From: Chlamydiota bacterium
GTDB lineage: Bacteria; Chlamydiota; Chlamydiia; Chlamydiales; SM23-39
Reading direction: 5' to 3'
Assembly (NCBI GenBank): GCA_027451825.1
Contig: DAIDHZ010000010.1
Coordinates: 1 to 56,207, forward strand
DNA: 56,207 nucleotides
Below are positions 9,538-17,840 of this stretch, piece after piece. The translations under genes and the position numbers were made by a program. The notes beneath the pieces are model-generated. The model did not search any database and was not told where the DNA came from. It worked only from the letters and a program-made list of their open reading frames with translations. The stretch's first letter is position 1, and each line of letters starts with the position of its first letter.

Positions 9538-10345
9538 CGGAAAGTCTTTCCTCTAATTTTCGAAAAACAATCAAGCTAATGATGAAAAAAAGGAAGCTGA
9601 TGCAGGTTGCTATGCAGACAGAGAGCTTTGGAAATGCTGACGTTCCTAGTAAAGACCATCTGAATACCTCGACGATTCCGGTGAGGGGATTAAGAGAGAA
9701 AATGAATTGCCATTTTTGAGGAATGCTTGAAAGAGGATAAGCCAGAGGAGTTGCATACATCCAAAATTGTAAGGTGAAAGGGATGATGTGCTTAAAGTCT
9801 CTGTAATAGGCGCTTAAGATGGAAAAAAAGATATTGAACGCGGATGCAAAAAGAAACGTTAAAAAGATGGCAAAAGGGAGGAAAAGAAGGTTCCATGTAA
9901 TAGGAATGGAATAGAGAATCATGAGGACTCCACTCATAAGAAGAGTCGGAATGAGATCTAAGATGACACCTAAAGTGCCTGCCATTGGTAAAAAAATTCT
10001 TGGGAAATAAATCTTTTGCACAAGGTGCATTTCATTGACAAGGCTTGAGCTTGCTCTTTGAACGGATTGAGAAAAGATAAGCCAAGGAATGAGCCCGCAA
10101 AAAGCAAATAGCATGTAAGGGGCTCCATTACTTGAGACTTGCAGCCACTTTCCAAACACTAAAGTGAGCAAGATCGCTGTTAGAAGAGGTTGTATGATCA
10201 CCCATATTATGCCGAGAGCTGTTTGTTTATATCGTAACTTAATATCTCGAATGATGAGCATGAGAAGTACAAAGCGAAAAGAAAAAATCTCTTTAAGATC
10301 GTGTTTGCTCCAGCGAGCTCCTGGTTGTATGATGATCGGCTGCAT
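9527..10345 (-). CDS. polysaccharide ABC transporter, permease subunit (Wzm/TagG type)
   Basis: 272 residues with about six membrane spans (ABC2_membrane layout). The N-terminal amphipathic stretch and the block RDIKLRYKQTALGIIWVIIQPL are hallmarks of the TagG/KpsM/Wzm family. It would form the channel for the lipid-linked glycan powered by the ATPase encoded downstream. First gene of the operon; a plausible sigma-70 promoter ends only about ten bases upstream of the ATG and no strong ribosome binding site is seen. Confidence 0.9.
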   Translation of the reverse strand: MQPIIIQPGARWSKHDLKEIFSFRFVLLMLIIRDIKLRYKQTALGIIWVIIQPLLTAILLTLVFGKWLQVSSNGAPYMLFAFCGLIPWLIFSQSVQRASSSLVNEMHLVQKIYFPRIFLPMAGTLGVILDLIPTLLMSGVLMILYSIPITWNLLFLPFAIFLTFLFASAFNIFFSILSAYYRDFKHIIPFTLQFWMYATPLAYPLSSIPQKWQFIFSLNPLTGIVEVFRWSLLGTSAFPKLSVCIATCISFLFFIISLIVFRKLEERLSDVL

Positions 10346-10355
10346 AACTTTAGTG

Positions 10356-10385
10356 ATAGTAGGGTACGATTCGGATAAAATGCAA
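10356..10385 (-). promoter_or_regulatory. putative sigma-70 promoter of the polysaccharide operon
   Basis: On the minus strand TTGCAT (10385-10380) and TACTAT (10361-10356) are separated by 18 bases. Transcription would start around 10349, leaving only a few bases before the ATG at 10345, so the first message may be nearly leaderless. Seen by eye only. Confidence 0.4.
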
Positions 10386-10456
10386 CATCCGAAAAGTCCA
10401 TTGATTAGAAAGACGTTGCAATCTCCTCTTGTGGAGATGACGACAAGACAAAGAGT

Positions 10457-11923
10457 TTAGGTTGTTAGCTTTTTGCGTAAAAGAGCATTGACGACATCGG
10501 GGGATGCGCTCCCTTTGGTTTTCTTCATCACTTGGCCGACGAGGTGGCCAAAGGCTCTTTCTTTGCCTGCTTTGAAGTCGATGATGGATTGTCTGTTTTC
10601 TTTGAGCACTTCATCGATGATTGGACCTAGGTCTGATTCTGATGAGAGGGGTTGGTAGTTTGGGTTTTGAGCGATGATGGATTCGGGATCAAGGTGGGGA
10701 GATGCGATCATTTCATCGCCGATTGCTTTTGCAATCGGACCTGTGATTGTTTTGTTTTCGATGAAGGTGACGAGTTTGGCGACATGGGAAGGTGGGAGCT
10801 GGATGGAGCGAAGTGTTTGGTTTGTGTTTTTAAGACGGCCGATGAATTCGATCGTGATCCAGTTGCAAAGAGAGCTTGCGTAGGGACAGTGGGGAAGAGC
10901 TTCTTCAAAATAGTCGGAAAGCTCTTTATCATTGATGAGGGTTGTTGCGGCGTATTCGGTAAGGCCAAGAGAGGTTGTGTAGCGATGAAAGCGCTCTTCT
11001 GGGAGTTCGGGAAGGTTCGATTTCAGTTCTTCGATCCAGGACTTTGAGAGGATGATGGGCCCAAGGTCCGGTTCCGGGAAATAACGGTAGTCTTCGCTGG
11101 TTTCTTTTTTCCGCATGAGAACTGTTTTTTTTTGTGCTTGATCGAAGCGGTATGTTGAGGGAGGAATCAGTTCGTGGAAAGGGGCGTTCGGATGATTTGT
11201 ATAGAGTGAGATTTGTCTTTCCATTTCAGAGAGAAGAGCTTGTTCTAGAAAGGTAAAAGAGTTTACGTTTTTGATTTCAGCTCTAGGACGCAAGGTTGTT
11301 TCGTCTTTCAGACGAACGGAGATATTTGCATCGATACGCATACTTCCTTCATCCATATTTCCATCGGAAATGCCAAGGTAAAGGGCAATCGAGCGGATGG
11401 CGGTTGCATAGGCGATGGCTTCTTTGGGGCTGTAGATGCAGGGGGTTGATACGATTTCAATGAGAGGCGCTCCCGCTCTGTTATAGTCAATGCCGGCAAA
11501 TGTGCTAAAGTGTTTGAGCATGCCGGTGTCATCTTCAAGATGGGCTTCTCGGATGGTAAATGTGCGAGGTTTCCCATTGATGTTTGTTGTGATGGAGCCA
11601 TTTTGGATGATTGGATTTTCAAATTGGGTGATTTGAAAGTTTCTTGGGGAATCGGGATAAAAGTAGGACTTTCGATCAAAGGTGCTGCATAAAGAGATGT
11701 CCGCTTTGACGGCAAGACCAAAAAGAACTGCTTTTTTCACGGCTTCTTTATTGAGAATAGGTAATGCGCCCGGCTGGCCTGTGCAGACGGTAGAAATATT
11801 CATATTTGGTTCATCGCCGAATCGATTTGGCGCTGAACTAAAGAGTTTCGATTCTGTGTTGAGCTGGAGATGGATTTCAAGTCCAATGACCGGCTGCCAA
11901 AAAGAATGTTTCATGGTTTTCAT
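10457..11923 (-). CDS. gatB: aspartyl/glutamyl-tRNA amidotransferase subunit B
   Basis: 488 residues, normal length for GatB. Recognised from VIGLEIHLQLNTESKLFSS, the Cys-poor zinc-region block, FDRKSYFYPDSPRNFQITQ, HLEDDTGML, DYNRAGAPLIEIVS and DEGSMRIDANIS, all strongly conserved in the kinase domain that activates the mischarged Glu/Asp on tRNA; the C-terminal YqeY-like tail (FGHLVGQVMKKTKGSASP) is also present. GatB binds tRNA and phosphorylates the acyl group, then uses ammonia from GatA. Two close in-frame ATGs (11923 and 11914) both lack a clear ribosome binding site. Normally gatB follows gatA; here a plus-strand small gene lies between them. Confidence 0.95.
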   Translation of the reverse strand: MKTMKHSFWQPVIGLEIHLQLNTESKLFSSAPNRFGDEPNMNISTVCTGQPGALPILNKEAVKKAVLFGLAVKADISLCSTFDRKSYFYPDSPRNFQITQFENPIIQNGSITTNINGKPRTFTIREAHLEDDTGMLKHFSTFAGIDYNRAGAPLIEIVSTPCIYSPKEAIAYATAIRSIALYLGISDGNMDEGSMRIDANISVRLKDETTLRPRAEIKNVNSFTFLEQALLSEMERQISLYTNHPNAPFHELIPPSTYRFDQAQKKTVLMRKKETSEDYRYFPEPDLGPIILSKSWIEELKSNLPELPEERFHRYTTSLGLTEYAATTLINDKELSDYFEEALPHCPYASSLCNWITIEFIGRLKNTNQTLRSIQLPPSHVAKLVTFIENKTITGPIAKAIGDEMIASPHLDPESIIAQNPNYQPLSSESDLGPIIDEVLKENRQSIIDFKAGKERAFGHLVGQVMKKTKGSASPDVVNALLRKKLTT

Positions 11924-12074
11924 TCTGGATGAAGTTCTATTTTTTTGACGAGATAAGAAACAAGAGGATGGTAAAATATTTTTTAAATGTATATTCTATG
12001 TAAAGAAATTATAAATTTTTAAGGTGGCGAAGAGATCCTCTTTGCGCTTAAGAGTCAGTTTTAAGGAATAGAGA

Positions 12075-12329
12075 ATGTTTGGATCGGTCGCGGAGTTGTT
12101 TGATTTTGCTTCCCGAAGAGGCGCAGATCAGATTGAATTTTCTACTTTTCATGTGTTGTCATTTGTTGATGTTGCAAGTCGTGAACGGATGGATGGGATA
12201 TGGCAAAGCTTTTTACAGCAAGCAAAGAAAGTAGAGGGTCAGTATCAAAATCGTAGGTATGAAGTTTCGATTGTGGTTTACAAGCAATTTAATCCAATTG
12301 CTGATGCTAGGTTTGTGATCTCTGAATAG
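12075..12329 (+). CDS. small hypothetical protein between gatB and gatA
   Basis: 84 residues. The ATG is preceded by AAGGAATAGAG, a reasonable ribosome binding site, and the frame ends three bases before the convergent gatA stop. The sequence (start MFGSVAELFDFASRRGADQ, then FSTFHVLSFVDVASRERMD) has mixed helix/strand character, no membrane segment and no signal peptide. I do not recognise the family. It sits opposite in direction to gatA and gatB and thereby splits that gene pair. Its regular codon usage and ribosome binding site argue for a real gene; the flanking 11924-12074 holds nothing else I can support. Confidence 0.55.
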   Translation: MFGSVAELFDFASRRGADQIEFSTFHVLSFVDVASRERMDGIWQSFLQQAKKVEGQYQNRRYEVSIVVYKQFNPIADARFVISE

Positions 12330-12332
12330 TTC

Positions 12333-13781
12333 TTATTTTTCGTAGGGCGAGGGAATTTTGGCGTGTCGACTCTTTTGCTCGTAGGCGTAGGCGTATTGGA
12401 TGATGGAGGTATCGCACAGTTCCGGCCCTATGATTTGAAGTCCTAAGGGAAGTCCTTTTTTATCATAGCCTGAGGGCACGCTGATGGCAGGAAGGCCTGC
12501 GAGATTGGCCGGGATGGTAAAGATGTCTTGTAAGTAGAGATCCAAAGGATCTTGTATTGAGCCTTTTTCAAAAGCGCTGCTGGAAGTTGTTGGAAGCAAA
12601 AGAGCGTCGGATGTTTGGAAGATGTTTTGGAAGGCTTCGATGATGAGTGTTCTTACTTTTTGCGCTTTTGTGTAGTAGGCATCTTTACAGCCAGAAGAAA
12701 GAACGAAAGTGCCCAGCATAATGCGTCTTTTGACTTCATTCCCAAACCCATCGTGGCGAGATTGCTGATAAATGCTCGTCAGATCTTTTGCGCTTTTACT
12801 GCGAAGACCATAGCGAATTCCGTCAAAGCGTGCGAGATTGGTGGACGCTTCTGCGGTGGCAAGGATTTGATAAACAGCGATTGAATATTTTAAAATGGAA
12901 AGGTCGACTTCGATGATTTTAGCGCCTAACTCTTTCATGACGCTGACTGCCTCTAGAAAGTTGGTTTGCACTTCCGGATCTGAAGATTCAATGAAATGTT
13001 TTGGAATGGCAAATGTGATCTCGTTGAGATCAGTTTTCAGGGGGTAGTTTTCAGGGGGAAGTTCTAAAGATGTTGCATCATGAGGGCAATGTCTTCCGAT
13101 GACGTTCATTGTCATGGCAATATCTTCAACGGATGTTGCAATAGGGCCGATTTGATCAAGCGAAGATCCAAAGGCGACAAGTCCGTAGCGAGAGACTCTC
13201 CCGTAGGTAGGTTTAAACCCGACAACCCCGCAAAGAGCGGCCGGTTGTCTGATCGATCCTCCTGTGTCGCTGCCTGTGGCAATGAGGCTCAGTCTTGCTG
13301 CGACACTGGCTGCCGATCCTCCGGAGGAGCCTCCAGGAACGCATTTTAGGTTCCAAGGATTTTGTGCTGGGAAAAAACTCGAGTTTTCATTGGATGAGCC
13401 CATTGCAAATTCATCGAGATTTGTTTTGCCAAGAAGAAGCGCATCTTCTTCTTCAAAAAGACGCACGACAGTTGCATCAAAAGGCGCTCGATAGTTTTTT
13501 AACATTTGAGAGGCGCAAGAAGTGATTTCTCCTTGAATGTGCATGTTGTCTTTGATGGCAATAGGAACGGCTGCAAGTTTTCCTAAAGGCTGATTTTGAG
13601 ATCGTTTTCGATCGAGCTCTTCTGCTTTTAAAAGAACTTTTGTTTCTAATATGGAGAGAAATGCGCCGATTTTTGGATCGTGCAACTGAATTCTTTTGAG
13701 AAAATGTTCGGCAATGGCTTTTGCAGAGAGTTCTCCCTTTAGAAAAGCTCGATGGATTTGACTTGCTGTCAGTCGATGCAT
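12333..13781 (-). CDS. gatA: aspartyl/glutamyl-tRNA amidotransferase subunit A
   Basis: 482 residues, usual GatA length. It is an amidase-signature enzyme with the catalytic triad visible as Lys77 (PIAIKDN), cis-Ser152 (in PGGSSGGSAAS) and the nucleophile Ser176 (GSDTGGSIRQPA). It hydrolyses glutamine and passes ammonia to GatB to convert Glu-tRNA(Gln) or Asp-tRNA(Asn) into the amidated form in the cytosol. No gatC frame is found upstream: positions 13782-13853 are too short and then a plus-strand gene starts, so subunit C must be encoded elsewhere. Confidence 0.95.
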   Translation of the reverse strand: MHRLTASQIHRAFLKGELSAKAIAEHFLKRIQLHDPKIGAFLSILETKVLLKAEELDRKRSQNQPLGKLAAVPIAIKDNMHIQGEITSCASQMLKNYRAPFDATVVRLFEEEDALLLGKTNLDEFAMGSSNENSSFFPAQNPWNLKCVPGGSSGGSAASVAARLSLIATGSDTGGSIRQPAALCGVVGFKPTYGRVSRYGLVAFGSSLDQIGPIATSVEDIAMTMNVIGRHCPHDATSLELPPENYPLKTDLNEITFAIPKHFIESSDPEVQTNFLEAVSVMKELGAKIIEVDLSILKYSIAVYQILATAEASTNLARFDGIRYGLRSKSAKDLTSIYQQSRHDGFGNEVKRRIMLGTFVLSSGCKDAYYTKAQKVRTLIIEAFQNIFQTSDALLLPTTSSSAFEKGSIQDPLDLYLQDIFTIPANLAGLPAISVPSGYDKKGLPLGLQIIGPELCDTSIIQYAYAYEQKSRHAKIPSPYEK

Positions 13782-13853
13782 GAGAGCAGCTTAAATGCTT
13801 TTGTCAAGAAAGTCAAAAAGGTTTAAAGTTTTTTCTTCTTCTATGGAGATTTT

Positions 13854-14726
13854 ATGGGTTTTGAGAAAATCAAAGTTATTGTGATTGCGATTTGTAGTTT
13901 TGGATGTGCATATGCGAGTGTCCCTTCTCAAGTACTCCAGGAGACTGTAGAGACTCATGAAATTGTCGAACATTTGAAGGTTTATCAGGTGTTTCATGAT
14001 GGAGCTCCCATTTCAATGAAGCGTATTGGAAGAGCTTATGACGGCGGGTATGTGATCCCGGAAATTGCGATACAAGCCGCCGACACAGTGATGGGGTATG
14101 GAATTTCTAATGACATCTCTTTTGAAGATATGGCAGCCACTCTTTATGATAAGTCTTCTTTTGGATTTGATGGCACTGTTGTAAAAGTACATCCTAAAAA
14201 TCCAAACTGTCAGTTCATCTCTTCAAATATTGTAAGTCATAGTGCTGCATTGGATGTTTTTCAAGGGAAAGATGGACTTCATCCTTTTAAAAAGCCGACT
14301 TCATTTGATCAGCAGTTAGAAATCTTAGGTCTTCGAGGTCTTCCTCTTTTTATTAAGATGGATATTGAGGGCAGTGAATATGAAACAATGCCTGATCTTT
14401 TAAGGCATGCAGGTGACATTACCGGGATTGTATTAGAGATCCATTTTGGGGAGGATGCTCAAATTCCAAAAGCTCTTTCTCTTTTGAGACAGCTTGATCG
14501 TGATTTTCTTTTAATCCATGTTCACGGCAATAACTGTATGTCGTCATGCATTGAAACATCCAACTGTATTGGGTATATTCCTCGAGTCTTAGAGCTTACT
14601 TATATCCATAAAAATCTCGTAGATCATTACGAGCTCTCTCTCAACCAAAGCCACCCAACACCGCTTGATATGCCCAATCATAAAGACCTTCCAGATGCGC
14701 AGTTTACGGTATTTGTCGATAGATGA
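13854..14726 (+). CDS. exported FkbM-like methyltransferase-fold protein
   Basis: 290 residues. A GGAG ribosome binding site stands 7 bases before the ATG. Residues 5-22 (IKVIVIAICSFGCAYAS) form a signal peptide ending at AYA-S. The body resembles the FkbM methyltransferase family: RIGRAYDGGYVIPE at the start of the domain, YGISNDISFE, and the hallmark LPLFIKMDIEGSEYETMPDLL near residues 160-185, followed by IVLEIHFG. In this family the DxEGsE block is part of the SAM fold. The paired cysteines in NNCMSSCIETSNC would suit an oxidising compartment. Role and substrate are unknown; it may act outside the cytosol like the other exported transferases at 359-3716. Confidence 0.7.
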   Translation: MGFEKIKVIVIAICSFGCAYASVPSQVLQETVETHEIVEHLKVYQVFHDGAPISMKRIGRAYDGGYVIPEIAIQAADTVMGYGISNDISFEDMAATLYDKSSFGFDGTVVKVHPKNPNCQFISSNIVSHSAALDVFQGKDGLHPFKKPTSFDQQLEILGLRGLPLFIKMDIEGSEYETMPDLLRHAGDITGIVLEIHFGEDAQIPKALSLLRQLDRDFLLIHVHGNNCMSSCIETSNCIGYIPRVLELTYIHKNLVDHYELSLNQSHPTPLDMPNHKDLPDAQFTVFVDR

Positions 14727-14727
14727 T

Positions 14728-15108
14728 TTAAAAAAGGTCTAGGGCGTAGCTATAGGATTCGTTAAAGTGCTTTTCGTAGAGGGTTTTGGTTTCTTCATAG
14801 AGTTTGGTCAAACTTTCTTGATCTTCTTTGGATCCATCTGAGGGATTGTGATGTAAGTAGTGTCCAAAGATTTGCTTACAATCTCTTACGTAATTTTGTG
14901 TGTGAAGAATATGATCATGCCAAATTTCATCAATTTCAGGAGTAGGAACGCATTTTAGTTTTGGATATAAAACTCTTAAAGTTAGAAAGTTTTTGTACTT
15001 TCTGGCCGTTTCTTGAGCATCTTTGAGATTCCATTCTTTCTTGTCGACCATTCTGATGATAATATATTGTAAGTCTAGATTTTGAATGAGATTTATTTTG
15101 TTTTTCAT
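14728..15108 (-). CDS. small GRDP-like protein (DUF1399-type)
   Basis: 126 residues, soluble. The segment PTPEIDEIWHDHILHTQNY, followed by a YLHHNP motif, is the hallmark of the glycine-rich-domain-containing-protein-like (GRDP) family, found in plants, fungi and scattered bacteria, whose biochemical role is not settled. The His-rich motifs could bind metal. It ends two bases from the convergent FkbM-like gene. The start at 15108 may be too early: an internal ATG at residue 20 (MVDKKEW) is closer to the conserved part. It is downstream of the RiPP leader on the same strand, but a palindromic repeat separates them, so a link is uncertain. Confidence 0.6.
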   Translation of the reverse strand: MKNKINLIQNLDLQYIIIRMVDKKEWNLKDAQETARKYKNFLTLRVLYPKLKCVPTPEIDEIWHDHILHTQNYVRDCKQIFGHYLHHNPSDGSKEDQESLTKLYEETKTLYEKHFNESYSYALDLF

Positions 15109-15170
15109 GAATTGTTGTTTTCTTTTTTATTTTATAGTCCTTAATAGAGAAATTGTTAGAGTTTCTGTTG

Positions 15171-15330
15171 TACCGAAAATGATTCAAGAATCGGTTTTGG
15201 GCGGTGTCGGCTTTATCTCAAAATTCGAATTCTCACTCATGCCTTGCCCTAGGGCAATGAGCATTCGCTCCGAATGCGAATTTTGAGGAGCCTTCTTACC
15301 GAAATCCCGATTCTTCAAGTTGTTTCGGTA
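15171..15330. repeat. 160-bp nested palindromic element, copy A
   Basis: Begins TACCGAAAATGATTC and ends as the inverse CAAGTTGTTTCGGTA. The outer arms are about 25 bp (imperfect) and enclose a second inverted repeat CTCAAAATTCG / CGAATTTTGAG (about 15218-15286). Read as its reverse complement it matches the copy inside the Fic gene (51952-52111) over the full length at roughly 80 percent by eye. It occupies most of the gap between the RiPP leader gene and the GRDP-like gene, and its transcript could fold into a long hairpin. Confidence 0.85.
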
Positions 15331-15355
15331 TAAGGACTTTTTGGTAGTTTACGAA

Positions 15356-15631
15356 TTACCAAGAACACTCGCCTTGGGTGCAAATGCCAGCTCTAGCTTG
15401 TTTTAATTCTTCCTCAGACATTTTTTCACAGCCAGGAGGGGCTTTGTGGATGACAAGATGCCATGTATCTTGATCTTCTTCGTGGACTACGATTTTTGCA
15501 TGGGTTGGTATGTTTAACCCAAACTCTTTCAAAGTTTCCTTGGGATGTTTCATTAGTTTTGCTTTAAAAGCAGGATCTTTCCATGCTTTGACGTTGATTT
15601 TCCATTCAGCTTCAGTTCTTTTTTTTTTCAT
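15356..15631 (-). CDS. NHLP-type RiPP precursor (nitrile-hydratase-like leader peptide)
   Basis: 91 residues. The long leader follows the nitrile hydratase alpha-subunit-like NHLP pattern: AWKDPAFKAKLMKHPKETL, GLNIPTHAKIVVHEEDQDT, WHLVIHKAPPG and then MSEEELKQARAG. Cleavage after the terminal Ala-Gly would leave a 9-residue core, ICTQGECSW, with two cysteines four residues apart. A GAGG ribosome binding site precedes the ATG at 15631, and codons 2-4 lie in a run of ten A. It stands 70 bases behind two ABC exporters, one with a C39 leader peptidase, and a HlyD-like protein, the standard NHLM export set. No LanM, YcaO, radical SAM or other RiPP-modifying enzyme is seen in the window. Product structure is unknown. 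Confidence 0.82.
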   Translation of the reverse strand: MKKKRTEAEWKINVKAWKDPAFKAKLMKHPKETLKEFGLNIPTHAKIVVHEEDQDTWHLVIHKAPPGCEKMSEEELKQARAGICTQGECSW

Positions 15632-15701
15632 TCATTCCTCTGTTTTTTGGGATGGTTATCCATCCATAATTGCTTTTATTGTTTGCGTTTTTATTTTGCA
15701 A

Positions 15702-17840
15702 CTATAGTTTTTGTCTTTCGAACATTTCTTTGAAGATGCCTGGGACTTTGGAAAGTTCGTTGAAGGTACCTACTTGGACGATACGACCTTTATCGAGGAC
15801 GTAGATGCGGTTTGCATGTTGGATCGTGCTGAGACGCTGTGCGATGATGATGCGGGTTACGTTCAGAGAGTCGATGTTTTTGGTGATGAGATTTTGTGTT
15901 TTGTTATCGAGGGCGGATGTTGCTTCATCGAACATGAGGATCGAGGGAGATCCGATGAGCGCTCTTGCGAGAAGAAGGCGTTGTTTTTGGCCGCCGGAAA
16001 GAGTGGTGCCGTTGGTTGGAATGAACGTATGAAGACCCATTGGAAGAGAGAGAAGATCCTCTTTAAAGCCGGAAAGTTCGATGGCTTCTTTAATTTGATG
16101 GGGTGAGTAGATGCCTCCGCCTACGATTTGTTCGTAAATGGTTCCTGACATGATATTCGTTGTTTGAAGAACGGATCCGATTTGTTTTCGAAGGAAATGA
16201 AGGTTTAGAGTGGATAGGTCTTTATCATCGTAATAGATGACTCCGGAGGTTGGTTTTTCAAAGCCAAGAAGAAGACGGAGCAGCGTTGATTTTCCGCTTC
16301 CTGTTGGCCCTACGATGCCAATGAATTCTTTGGGATTGATGGAGATGGAAATGTTTTCGAGGGCTGTTTGAGAGGGATCATAGCTGAAAGAGAGATGATC
16401 GATCTCGATTTTGCCGGAGAGTGTTCCCGGATGTGTTGTGTGAGTGTTTTCTTCGATGGGCTCTTCAAGAATGACTTTGGTTCGATGCCAAAATGGAATG
16501 ATGGCGACAAGAGATGCAAGTGTTTCATTGAGAGGGTAGATGGCAAGAGAAAAACTGCCGAATGCGATGTTGAAAGCAAGAAAATCTGAAAGTTCAATGT
16601 TTTTAATTCCAATGATTTCAATCAGAGTGAAATAGATGATCCACATGGAAAAGATAGGAAGCGCAGCGCTGTATGTAGAGACGATGTTTTGGATTTCTTG
16701 TGCTTTCATTTTTAAGGATTTACTTTTCGTAAATTGCAGCGACCAGTGGGCAAAAGCACTTTTTTCTGCGCCTGTAGTGCGTAGTTTGGCGATGCCGGAG
16801 ACGATTTGAAGGGTCGTTCCTTGAAGAGATTCTTGGATGCTTGCTTCTTCAGAAAGAAGTTTTGCTTTTTTACGGATGAAAAGAAGGGTTGTCAAGAGAC
16901 TGATGAGGGCGATGGATGCGCTAAAGAGAGCTAAAAGAGGGGAGTACAAAAACATCATGATGAGATAGAAAATGGAGAAAAAGCCGTTTAAGATGGTGTA
17001 GGTTGCATTATCGGTAATGAGCTGACGAATCGCTTCGATAGAGGCCATTTTCCAAAATAAAGAACCTGCTGTGAATTTACGAAAAAAAGAAGGGGAGAGT
17101 TTTAAAATTTTATCCCACAGAGCCGTTTGCGTAAAATGAAGGGCAAGTCCTTCAAATTTCAAAAAACAAAAGTTTCTTAAAAAATAAAAGATCATGAATC
17201 CAACGGATGCAAAGGAAAGGCCTAAAAAGAGGTAAGAAATGAGAGAGACGCTGACGAAAGGAATGGCATATTTAAAAAGTAAGGAAGTGGCAACGGGAAG
17301 CAAGAAACTGATGATGCTTGCAGCGATCCCATAAACAATGAGAGAAAGATCGGATTGAAAATAGGTTTTGAGAAGATAAAGCCACATTTGTTTGCCATTT
17401 TGAATGTGCGAGGGAAATGGCGGGTAAAACATGTAGGCGGTTTTATCGAGATTTTCTACGTTTGATATTGCGCCATCAGGAAGGATGATTCTGTGATCGA
17501 TCAGGGCCACAGGAGATCCATTTTGAAAGCATAGAAGGGGGCCTAATTGTTTTTTTTGCGTTTTTTCTAAGAGAACTTTGCGGCATTTGATTTGAGATGC
17601 TTCGCAAATTGCATAGATCGGATTTTCTTTTGGATCGATATTTTTAAGGAAGGTAAATTGGATGCGAAGCTTTTTGCCGATATGCAAAAGGGCTTTTTCT
17701 AGAGCATCTAATTCTTTGGGTATAAACGGGACTTCTTTAAATTCAAGAAGATCTTTTGTTTTTTCGAGAGCTTGTTCAAAGAGTTTGTTTTGTTCTTCGA
17801 AGCGAAGTTTTCGATGGAGGTCATCTTGGTCTATAGACAT
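15702..17840 (-). CDS. NHLM-type ABC transporter, permease/ATPase without peptidase
   Basis: 712 residues. The N-terminal 150 residues are a soluble domain typical of the second NHLM transporter (LLCFQNGSPVALIDHRI block), followed by six membrane spans (about 160-450) and an ATPase domain: Walker A GPTGSGKST, Q-loop LQTT, signature LSGGQKQRLLLARAL, Walker B ILMFDEATSALD and a C-terminal switch region. It would form a heteromeric or sequential exporter with the peptidase-containing transporter encoded immediately upstream, whose gene overlaps it by 10 bases. It would move the matured NHLP peptide over the inner membrane. The leader gene follows 70 bases downstream. Confidence 0.85.
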   Translation of the reverse strand: MSIDQDDLHRKLRFEEQNKLFEQALEKTKDLLEFKEVPFIPKELDALEKALLHIGKKLRIQFTFLKNIDPKENPIYAICEASQIKCRKVLLEKTQKKQLGPLLCFQNGSPVALIDHRIILPDGAISNVENLDKTAYMFYPPFPSHIQNGKQMWLYLLKTYFQSDLSLIVYGIAASIISFLLPVATSLLFKYAIPFVSVSLISYLFLGLSFASVGFMIFYFLRNFCFLKFEGLALHFTQTALWDKILKLSPSFFRKFTAGSLFWKMASIEAIRQLITDNATYTILNGFFSIFYLIMMFLYSPLLALFSASIALISLLTTLLFIRKKAKLLSEEASIQESLQGTTLQIVSGIAKLRTTGAEKSAFAHWSLQFTKSKSLKMKAQEIQNIVSTYSAALPIFSMWIIYFTLIEIIGIKNIELSDFLAFNIAFGSFSLAIYPLNETLASLVAIIPFWHRTKVILEEPIEENTHTTHPGTLSGKIEIDHLSFSYDPSQTALENISISINPKEFIGIVGPTGSGKSTLLRLLLGFEKPTSGVIYYDDKDLSTLNLHFLRKQIGSVLQTTNIMSGTIYEQIVGGGIYSPHQIKEAIELSGFKEDLLSLPMGLHTFIPTNGTTLSGGQKQRLLLARALIGSPSILMFDEATSALDNKTQNLITKNIDSLNVTRIIIAQRLSTIQHANRIYVLDKGRIVQVGTFNELSKVPGIFKEMFERQKL

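Noticed and set aside
10652-11047. 131-residue plus-strand frame
   Set aside because: Antisense shadow of gatB with unusual composition.
13791-13997. Minus-strand 68-residue frame in front of gatA, considered as gatC
   Set aside because: Lacks the GatC pattern and lies almost wholly antisense to the exported FkbM-like gene, which has a better ribosome binding site and a signal peptide.
15086-15286. Plus-strand 66-residue frame
   Set aside because: Made largely of the palindromic repeat; its similarity to an antisense frame of the Fic insert only reflects the shared DNA element.
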